A DNA stretch of 7,442 nt from Candidatus Schekmanbacteria bacterium GWA2_38_11. Lineage in GTDB: Bacteria > Schekmanbacteria > GWA2-38-11. Positions within the stretch are counted from its first letter, which is position 1, and the number at the start of each line of letters is the position of its first letter. The notes under the pieces were generated by a model, which was not told the origin of the DNA, made no database searches, and worked only from the letters and a program-made list of their open reading frames with translations. The stretch is from positions 1-7,442 of the forward strand of contig MGDB01000054.1 of assembly GCA_001790645.1 (NCBI GenBank), in the 5' to 3' direction. Shown piece by piece: positions 1 through 5,755 of the stretch. The position numbers were made by a program, and so were the translations under genes.

Positions 1-64
1 TTAGTCGTATATTTTGGTTTAACATTATGAGTTTTGAAAGTTCAAATATCTTAATCCCAGAATG

Positions 65-84
65 CCCCTCAGCTTGCTGAGGGG
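65..84 (+). terminator. rho-independent terminator of an upstream gene
   Basis: CCCCTCAGC (65-73) and GCTGAGGGG (76-84) are perfect complements, forming an 8-bp GC-rich stem with a CTTG tetraloop, followed by a T-rich run (TTCTTT, 85-90). The T-run is only on the + strand side, so it should stop transcription entering from the left. The gene it serves lies outside the window: no convincing coding frame can be read in 1-64. Hairpins of this kind can also be multi-copy intergenic elements, which cannot be decided here. Confidence 0.8.
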
Positions 85-90
85 TTCTTT

Positions 91-129
91 ACTTAAAAAA
101 ATTAAATATTTTCATATACTTAAAAAAAT
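91..129. repeat. 12-bp direct repeat, 27-bp period
   Basis: ACTTAAAAAAAT occurs at 91-102 and again, identically, at 118-129. Both copies are A-rich, so chance or curved-DNA composition is possible. The second copy runs into the hairpin at 127-153. Confidence 0.5.
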
Positions 130-153
130 GAAAAAAACAACATTTTTTTCATT
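127..153. repeat. AT-rich perfect inverted repeat (hairpin)
   Basis: AATGAAAAAAA (127-137) pairs perfectly with TTTTTTTCATT (143-153) across the loop CAACA. The 11-bp stem has only one G:C pair, so it is weak as an RNA terminator. It could act as a minor bidirectional terminator after the stronger one at 65-84, or be a compositional feature. Confidence 0.45.
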
Positions 154-272
154 CTAAAAAATTACAAATATTCTGAAAATCCTCAATATTATTGATTCAG
201 TTATAAGAGTAGGTTCTCATTAATTCAAATAAAGAGAACCGGTGTTAATGCTCACTAATTAGGTAACTCTTT

Positions 273-281
273 TGGTATAAT
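273..281 (+). promoter_or_regulatory. extended -10 promoter for the small HTH ORF
   Basis: TGGTATAAT (273-281) is a perfect TATAAT hexamer with the TGn extension, which allows recognition without a good -35 box; indeed no -35 match is seen 16-18 bp upstream. Transcription would start near 288, giving a leader of about 17 nt that contains the ribosome binding site at 292-299. The motif AGGTAACT (261-268) lies in the spacer region just upstream. Confidence 0.5.
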
Positions 282-291
282 AATCTAAACC

Positions 292-299
292 AAAGGAGG
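292..299 (+). promoter_or_regulatory. strong ribosome binding site
   Basis: AAAGGAGG matches the anti-Shine-Dalgarno almost perfectly and sits 5 nt before the ATG at 305. It fixes the start of the 56-codon ORF and shows that at least the 5' end of that gene is equipped for translation. Confidence 0.75.
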
Positions 300-304
300 C
301 CTAA

Positions 305-595
305 ATGCAAATTAAAGATCAAGTTATCATTAAATGCTGGAAACCCATCTTAGAAGAATATGAAAAGACAAGGACAAAGATTACCCCACGTTCTTTCAAA
401 TTTATAAAAGATCTTTGTAAAGCACATCATATTAGCACTAAAGAGTTAAGGCGTTATTATAATAAATGGATATAAGGGAATAAGTCAGACGAATCTCTTC
501 TGCCAAAGAAAAGAGGTGCAAGACCCGGTTCAAGAAGAACGCCAAAAGAAATTGTAGGAAGGGAAACTAAAGGAAAGGAGCAGTTGGCTGCATGA
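305..595 (+). pseudogene. broken transposase-type helix-turn-helix protein
   Basis: An ATG at 305 with a strong ribosome binding site opens a 56-codon ORF ending at TAA 473-475. The same frame then continues for 39 more codons to TGA 593-595 and encodes SLLPKKRGARPGSRRTP, a basic segment typical of N-terminal helix-turn-helix regions of DDE-type transposases and stand-alone HTH proteins of insertion sequences. The first part (aromatic/basic, ending HISTKELRRYYNKW) looks like the first HTH of such proteins. Since protein similarity resumes in the same frame after the stop, the simplest reading is a nonsense mutation plus loss of the C-terminal part, including any catalytic domain. Alternatively the 56-residue product (305-475) may still be made as a small DNA-binding protein. 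The family call rests on motif recall, not alignment. Confidence 0.55.
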
Positions 596-635
596 GAAAA
601 CCGAGAGCCACTTTTAAATTTCAACTAAAAAAAGA

Positions 636-684
636 TTGACTCCTCTAAAGTTACCTCTAAAGTTATCTGTTGCAAAATTATAGT
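636..684 (+). promoter_or_regulatory. candidate promoter region of the TPR-CHAT/formate dehydrogenase operon
   Basis: Two weak options are visible. One is TTGACT (636-641) with TAAAGT (658-663), 16-bp spacing, 9 of 12 consensus positions. The other is a -10-like TATAGT (679-684) with no good -35. Either gives a leader of roughly 75-100 nt before the TTG at 766. No terminator lies between here and the gene. The 12-bp tandem repeat overlaps the first option. Confidence 0.3.
642..665. repeat. perfect 12-bp tandem repeat in the region upstream of the operon
   Basis: CCTCTAAAGTTA occurs twice head to tail (642-653, 654-665), followed by a degenerate third start (TCTG). It lies between a possible -35 (TTGACT, 636-641) and -10 (TAAAGT, 658-663). 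It may be an operator-like pair of sites or a duplicated end of the insertion-sequence remnant. Confidence 0.7.
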
Positions 685-755
685 AAAATGGTTAATCTAA
701 TTTAAGTTTAGGGGGCGTTCCGGTTTGGTAAAAATGTGTTACAAATAATTATTTT

Positions 756-759
756 GGAG
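756..759 (+). promoter_or_regulatory. ribosome binding site that favours the TTG start at 766
   Basis: GGAG within TTGGAGAAG lies 6 nt before TTG at 766, an ideal distance. The upstream in-frame GTG at 736 has no comparable site: the G-rich AGGGGGCG near 710-717 is about 18 nt away. Confidence 0.6.
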
Positions 760-765
760 AAGACT

Positions 766-3717
766 TTGAAAAGAATTTTTTTACTTTTTGTTTTGACTTT
801 TCTTTTTTATCTGCCTTTTTCATCAAACTCTTCCAGCGAGGAAAAACCGAATCCAAGACAGAATCCTCCTGCCAATGAAAAGGTCGAATCGCGCGTGGGA
901 AAGAAGACATATGATGAAGCTTTAAAAGAATATGCAAAAAACAGAGGAGATCAGTTATTTTCAGAGGGAGAGAATTTTTATAAAAAAGGTGACCATACCA
1001 AGGCTATAGAAAAATGGACTGAGGCTCTAAAGTTCTTCGAGGATGCAGATGACAAGGAATCGCAGGAAATAATCCTGGGCAACATAGGCAATGCTTTTGA
1101 TGAAAGCGGAAATTACAGCAAGGCGCTGGAATATTATCAGGAGGGATTAAGATTATCGCGGGAGCTTGATGACCGTGCCGGGACAGGGGAATTCCTGACA
1201 AATATGGGTTCCTCTTACTGGAATCTCGGACAGTATCAGAAGGCACTGGAAAATTATCTGTCAGCTTTAAAAATTGACGAGGAGCTTAAGGACAAAAAAA
1301 GTGAAGAAGGGGATTTAAGCAATATTGCAGGTGTCTATTCCAAGCTTAAAGAATATGAAAAGTCTTTAGAGTATTACCAGAAGGCCATAGCAAAGGCACG
1401 GGAGCTTCTTAATAAAAAAGAGGAGAGCAATCTTTTAACCCGGATGGGAGACCTCTTTGTTGACCGAAGCAACCCGTCAAAGGCGCTTGAGGAATATTTA
1501 GGTGCGCTTGCCATTGCAGAGGAAATCAAAGACGAAGCAAGCGCAAATGAGATAAAGAAAAAAATTGATGAGGCAAAGAAATTATCACAGAAAAAAATAG
1601 CATTGGAACAAGAAGCGCAGGAAGAAGGAGAGGGGAAGGGGAAGGCAGAAGCGAAGACAGAAGCAAAGGCAGAAATGAAAGCAGAAGAAAAAAAGACAGA
1701 GGGAGAAAAGACTGGCACTGTGAGCCTTCCGGCAAAACAGGTGTCAATGGAAGAGGCAAAAAATCTGATAAAGGACGGAGACTCTTTTTTCCAAGATAAA
1801 AAGTATAAGAGAGCTGCAGAGAATTATATAGCAGCTCTGGTGATAACAAAGACTGCAGGTGATACAGCGCTTTCATCTGACCTCGGTTTTAAGATTGCTG
1901 AATCATTCCTGATGGCAGAGGACAAGAAAAATTCTGTAGATTTTATGAACCAGGGACTTACCATTAAAAAAGTAGCCGGAGATAAAAGGGGAGAGGCAGA
2001 CGGGCTAATCAAGCTCGGGAATATCTTCTATCATTTCGGTGATTATCAGGAGTCTTCAAAAAGATATGAAGAAGCAGCTAAGGCAGAGAGTGCAATAGGG
2101 AACAAAACAGGCTTTGGAGTTTCCAGGATAAACCTTGCAGATATTTACAGACTTTCAAGTTTATACGGTGAAGCAAAAAAGATCTATATCGAAGGATTGA
2201 AAATCGCATCAGAAATTCCTGATACTGACCTGATATGGAGGGCGCAGTATGGGCTTGGAGTGATTAATGAGAAAGAAAATAATACTGACCAGTCACTCAG
2301 ATACTTCATGGAAGCAATAAAAATAATCAACAGCAAGAGGAATGAATTTTCTCCAAAGGAGGCTAAAGGGCTTATAACAGATGAGGAGATGCTCTTTGAT
2401 GATTTGAAATATATGCTCTTTAAACTGCACGGGAAAGATAAAGGCAAAGGATATGACAAGCTTGCTTTTCTTTATGATGAGATGTCTGAAGAATTAAAGT
2501 TTGAAAGAGAGCTGCTCAGAATGGGTGTCCCGTTAGGTCAGAAAAAAGAGCAGTCGAATTTTCCGGAGAAACCCTTTTCCATTTATGATGCGCAGAAACT
2601 ATCTTTAAAAGGTTCTGATGAAGTGCTTTTGAAGTACTGCGTCCTGAAAGATATGACATACCTCTTTGTTGTCAGCAAAAAAAATATAGTAACTATAAAA
2701 ATCAACCTTGTCGGTGATGACCTTGAGGATATGATTGTAAGCCTGAGAGACCCGATTGACAAATTGCAGAACATCACAGACACATCTGCATTTTATAAAT
2801 CGCTTGAGGAAGTTGATCTCAACATTGCAAATACACTGTATAATTCCCTCATTGAGCCTGCCAGAGAATACATCAAAGGTGCAAGAGTGCTCCTTATTGT
2901 GCCTTCAGGGGTGCTGAGTTATCTGCCTTTTGAAATGCTGGTGGAAAAGGTTGGGGAAAGGAAGAAAAACACTGATGTAATTTTTGCAGAATTCTCAGAC
3001 TCAACTTATCTGACGGAAGAATTCTCTGTCAACTATGCTGCAAGTGCTAAAAAGTTTTCAAAAAAAGGAGGGATAAGCTTAAGTCAGTTTAAGCACGACC
3101 TTTCCGGAAAGCTTCTCTCCATCGGCGATTATGGAGGTTTGGCAGAGGACCTGGTAACTGTTTTTGGCAAAGACACTAAAATTTTAAAAGAGGCAGAAGC
3201 CACAAAAACAGGTTTTAAAGAACTGGCGCAGAAATTCCCCTTTGTAAATATTTCTCTTCCTGTTTGGATTGATGATGATATTTCCCGCACGGGAATTATA
3301 TTTTCAGAACAGAAGAACAACAGGATATTATCAGAGTTATTAAATGCATACGAACTTTACAGCCTTAATTCAGACCCTAAATTTTTTGTCCTTGACAACT
3401 GCGAATATAATTTAAGTTCATATAAAAAGGATAACGGAATAGAATATTTACTGAATTCTTTGACCGGGTCAGGGTCCTCCGCAGTATTAAACCTGTGGAG
3501 GCTTGATGAAAAAACTGCCGGAGATTTTTTAAAGGAATTTTTCAGTCTTTTGACTGAAACTACTTCAACCAGCGATGTCGTTGATGTCATGAGCTTGACA
3601 AAAATTAAACTGAAACAGGCTGTAAAGGAATTAGGTTCTTCGCCCCATAAAATATCCTATTCCCATCCCTATTTTTGGGCAAGCTTTGTGCTTGAAGGAA
3701 GAAGCTATCACCAATGA
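766..3717 (+). CDS. exported TPR-CHAT domain protein with degenerate CHAT active site
   Basis: This 983-residue protein is read from TTG 766; a GTG at 736 would add 10 residues. The TTG is preferred for its ribosome binding site and because it yields a clean signal peptide or membrane anchor (MKR, then a hydrophobic stretch to about residue 18, then a Ser-rich segment). About five TPR units of roughly 40 residues cover 62-262. A Lys/Glu/Ala-rich, probably coiled linker covers about 265-320, and about five more TPRs cover 336-525. A CHAT domain (caspase/separase-fold peptidase family) spans about 613-983: VPSGVLSYLPFEML at 712-725, LDNCE with the nucleophile-position Cys879, LNLW ending at Trp911, and HPYFWASFVLEG at 967-978. 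The usual H-x3-H-G segment reads VNISLPV, so the catalytic His position is Pro832. A peptidase is therefore doubtful; binding or scaffolding is more likely. The stop overlaps the fdhA start (ATGA), implying coupled translation. Confidence 0.9.
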   Translation: MKRIFLLFVLTFLFYLPFSSNSSSEEKPNPRQNPPANEKVESRVGKKTYDEALKEYAKNRGDQLFSEGENFYKKGDHTKAIEKWTEALKFFEDADDKESQEIILGNIGNAFDESGNYSKALEYYQEGLRLSRELDDRAGTGEFLTNMGSSYWNLGQYQKALENYLSALKIDEELKDKKSEEGDLSNIAGVYSKLKEYEKSLEYYQKAIAKARELLNKKEESNLLTRMGDLFVDRSNPSKALEEYLGALAIAEEIKDEASANEIKKKIDEAKKLSQKKIALEQEAQEEGEGKGKAEAKTEAKAEMKAEEKKTEGEKTGTVSLPAKQVSMEEAKNLIKDGDSFFQDKKYKRAAENYIAALVITKTAGDTALSSDLGFKIAESFLMAEDKKNSVDFMNQGLTIKKVAGDKRGEADGLIKLGNIFYHFGDYQESSKRYEEAAKAESAIGNKTGFGVSRINLADIYRLSSLYGEAKKIYIEGLKIASEIPDTDLIWRAQYGLGVINEKENNTDQSLRYFMEAIKIINSKRNEFSPKEAKGLITDEEMLFDDLKYMLFKLHGKDKGKGYDKLAFLYDEMSEELKFERELLRMGVPLGQKKEQSNFPEKPFSIYDAQKLSLKGSDEVLLKYCVLKDMTYLFVVSKKNIVTIKINLVGDDLEDMIVSLRDPIDKLQNITDTSAFYKSLEEVDLNIANTLYNSLIEPAREYIKGARVLLIVPSGVLSYLPFEMLVEKVGERKKNTDVIFAEFSDSTYLTEEFSVNYAASAKKFSKKGGISLSQFKHDLSGKLLSIGDYGGLAEDLVTVFGKDTKILKEAEATKTGFKELAQKFPFVNISLPVWIDDDISRTGIIFSEQKNNRILSELLNAYELYSLNSDPKFFVLDNCEYNLSSYKKDNGIEYLLNSLTGSGSSAVLNLWRLDEKTAGDFLKEFFSLLTETTSTSDVVDVMSLTKIKLKQAVKELGSSPHKISYSHPYFWASFVLEGRSYHQ
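1597..1712 (+). repeat. purine-rich low-complexity segment encoding the charged linker
   Basis: The coding strand is nearly all A and G here, with imperfect repeats of GCAGAAGCRAAG-like units encoding Ala-Glu-Ala-Lys runs between the two TPR blocks. It probably grew by slippage and encodes a flexible or single-helix spacer. The complementary pyrimidine-rich strand produces spurious long reading frames. Confidence 0.55.
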
Positions 3718-5744
3718 TACGTGTCCCTACCATATGCATTTATTGCGGTTGCGGCTGCGGATTATATCTTAATGTCAGAGACGGTAAAGTAAACGGCGTT
3801 ACACCGCAGCGATCCCATCCTTTAAATAGCGGAACCCTGTGTGCAAAGGGATGGTCAATCCCTGAACTTTTGAGAGGATATGGAAGGCTTACCTCACCCC
3901 TGATAAAAGAAAAAGGCAGCTTCATAAAAGCCTCATGGGATAAAGCCCTTGGCAAAGTTTCAGATGAACTGAACGAATTGATTAAAAAATACGGGCCTGA
4001 TTCTATCGGTCTTTTCTCATCAGCCAAAGCCACCAATGAAGAAAATTATTTAATGATGAAATTTGCAAGGGCTGCCATAGGCACAAACAACATAGACCAC
4101 TGCGCAAGACTTTGTCATGCATCCACTGTTACAGGCCTTGTGAAGACCTTTGGGTCAGGTGCAATGACAAACAGCCAGAATGAATTTGAAGATGCAAAGG
4201 CAATTCTCCTCACAGGCTCAAACCCCACAGAGCAGCACCCCATGGTAGGAGCAAAAATCAGAAGGGCTGTTGAGAAGGGTGCAAAGCTTATTGTTGTTGA
4301 CCCGCGAAAGATTCCTCTTACAGAATTTGCCCATATTCATTTAAGGCAGAAGCCGGGAAGTGATGTTGCATGGATAAACGGCATGATAAGGATAATAATT
4401 GAGCAGGGGTGGGCAGATGATGATTTCATCAGGAAGCGGACAGAAAATTTTGAAAACCTTGCTTTATCTGTAAGCAGTTATACAGCTTCAATGGTTGAGG
4501 AGATAACCGGGATTCCCGGAGACTTACTTTACAGGGCTGCGGAGGTTTATGCAAAATCAGGTTCGGGAATGATCGCATACGGTATGGGTATTACGCAGCA
4601 TGTAACAGGGACAGACAATGTTTCAGCACTTTCCAATTTGGCAATGGTAGCAGGGCAGGCAGGAAGGCCCTCGACGGGTGTTAATCCGTTGCGGGGCCAA
4701 AACAATGTGCAGGGTGCATGTGACATGGGAGCGCTTCCAAATTTTCTCACCGGGTATCAGAGGATTGAGAACAGAGAGGTGAGGGAGAAATTTGAAAAGA
4801 TATGGAATGTAAAACTTCCGGAGTCAAATGGGATGACCATTACTGAGATAATTGACGGTGCTTACAGCGGGAAAATAAAAGGGCTCATTGTCATGGGTGA
4901 AAACCCGCTTCTTTCTGACCCGGATATAAATCATGTTAAAAAAGCGCTTGAGAAGCTTGAGCTGCTTGTTGTTGTGGAACTGTTTATGTCAGAAACGGCT
5001 TCAATTGCCAATGTAGTCCTTCCATCTGCAAGCTTTGCAGAGAAGGACGGAACATATACAAATACTGACAGGGCTATCCAGAGGATAAGAAAAGCTGTAC
5101 TTCCGGTTGGTGAAAGCATGGCTGACTGGGAGATAATATGTAATTTATCTGAGAGAATGGGTTTTGAGATGGGATATGAGAAACCTGAAGAGGTAATGAC
5201 TGAAATAGCTTCACTCACGCCTATTTACGGCGGTGTAAGTTACAGCCGTCTTGAAGGGGAAAGTTATCTTCAGTGGCCATGCCCTGATAAATCCCATCCC
5301 GGCACCCCGTACCTCTACCAGAAGGAATTTACAAGAGGCAAAGGCTTTTTTACTCCGGTTGAATACAGAGAGCCTGATGAAGTCACTGACAGCGAATTTC
5401 CATTTGTCCTTGTAACAGGGAGGATTTATTACCACTGGCATACAGGCACAATGACAAGGAAAGTTGAGACCCTTGACCGCGAGGTACCCGTCGGGTATGT
5501 AGAGATAAATCCGGCTGACGCAGCGAAAATAAAGATCAGGGACAGGGAATCTGTTAAGTTAATTTCACGGCGCGGTGAGCTTGTGACGCAGGCTCTGGTA
5601 ACCGAGAGGGTGCAGGAGGGAGTTGTGTTCATGCCTTTTCATTTTAAAGAGGCAGCTGCAAATTTACTGACAAATCCTGCTGTTGACAGGGAGGCAAAGA
5701 TTCCCGAGCTTAAGGTATGCAGCGTAAAACTTGAAAAAGTTTAG
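3714..5744 (+). CDS. fdhA: formate dehydrogenase catalytic (alpha) subunit, Mo/W-bis-MGD, cysteine type
   Basis: A complete 676-residue molybdopterin oxidoreductase predicted to oxidise formate to CO2 reversibly. The N-terminal [4Fe-4S] ligands are Cys8, Cys11, Cys15 and Cys43, followed by Lys45 of the CxKG electron-transfer motif. The active site reads CARLCHAST: Cys134 (TGT, 4113-4115), at the position of selenocysteine in E. coli FdhF, next to His135. The conserved Arg of NPLRGQNNVQG is Arg327. The C-terminal cofactor-binding domain carries YHWHTGTMTR and a long FMPFHF/EAAANLLTNPA block typical of FdhA/FdhF. There is no twin-arginine signal and no N-terminal NuoG-like extension, so it is a short cytoplasmic type, close to FdhF in length. 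The ATG overlaps the preceding stop by 4 nt, with AGGAAG at 3696-3701 as a distant ribosome binding site. The downstream genes suggest that electrons go to HydB/HydG-like subunits. Related Mo enzymes are less likely given the exact active-site motifs. Confidence 0.95.
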   Translation: MIRVPTICIYCGCGCGLYLNVRDGKVNGVTPQRSHPLNSGTLCAKGWSIPELLRGYGRLTSPLIKEKGSFIKASWDKALGKVSDELNELIKKYGPDSIGLFSSAKATNEENYLMMKFARAAIGTNNIDHCARLCHASTVTGLVKTFGSGAMTNSQNEFEDAKAILLTGSNPTEQHPMVGAKIRRAVEKGAKLIVVDPRKIPLTEFAHIHLRQKPGSDVAWINGMIRIIIEQGWADDDFIRKRTENFENLALSVSSYTASMVEEITGIPGDLLYRAAEVYAKSGSGMIAYGMGITQHVTGTDNVSALSNLAMVAGQAGRPSTGVNPLRGQNNVQGACDMGALPNFLTGYQRIENREVREKFEKIWNVKLPESNGMTITEIIDGAYSGKIKGLIVMGENPLLSDPDINHVKKALEKLELLVVVELFMSETASIANVVLPSASFAEKDGTYTNTDRAIQRIRKAVLPVGESMADWEIICNLSERMGFEMGYEKPEEVMTEIASLTPIYGGVSYSRLEGESYLQWPCPDKSHPGTPYLYQKEFTRGKGFFTPVEYREPDEVTDSEFPFVLVTGRIYYHWHTGTMTRKVETLDREVPVGYVEINPADAAKIKIRDRESVKLISRRGELVTQALVTERVQEGVVFMPFHFKEAAANLLTNPAVDREAKIPELKVCSVKLEKV

Positions 5745-5755
5745 AAGAAATTTTT

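Larger units (their letters stand above)
1..304. other. gene-free stretch with terminator, AT-rich repeats and a promoter
   Basis: No plausible coding frame is seen on either strand. The stretch holds the terminator at 65-84, a 12-bp direct repeat and AT hairpin (91-153), a 7-bp inverted repeat GGTTCTC (212-218) / GAGAACC (234-240) with a 15-nt loop, a near-repeat CTCATTAATT (216-225) / CTCACTAATT (251-260), and the promoter at 273-281 that serves the small ORF at 305. Confidence 0.6.
261..656. mobile_element. possible insertion-sequence remnant bounded by short inverted repeats
   Basis: AGGTAACT (261-268) is repeated inverted as AGTTACCT (649-656), bracketing the broken HTH gene. Extending inward, the two ends match at about 12 of 15 positions. 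This is compatible with decayed terminal inverted repeats of a small element, but the repeat is short, no target duplication is evident, and no transposase catalytic domain remains. Confidence 0.3.

Noticed and set aside
1..78. Plus-strand frame reading into the terminator stem as a gene tail
   Set aside because: The only open frame runs through the hairpin stem and its stop lies inside it, which is not expected of a real gene end; composition is not coding-like.
592..639. 15-codon ORF starting at ATG 592, overlapping the end of the HTH pseudogene by ATGA
   Set aside because: Too short, no recognisable motif, and it lies in decayed sequence; the apparent AAAGGAG upstream is 11 nt away and part of the relic frame.
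1374..1876. Two long minus-strand frames opposite the TPR linker (1374-1718 and 1526-1876)
   Set aside because: They are Ser/Leu/Phe-rich translations of the complement of the purine-rich linker, overlapping a well-supported gene; no start signals.
766..3717. TPR-CHAT as the peptidase of a CRISPR-guided (Csx29-like) system
   Set aside because: No effector or CRISPR repeats are in the window, the protein has a signal-like N-terminus, and the catalytic His seems absent.
3714..4120. Selenocysteine insertion in fdhA
   Set aside because: The active-site codon is TGT and there is no in-frame TGA in the gene.
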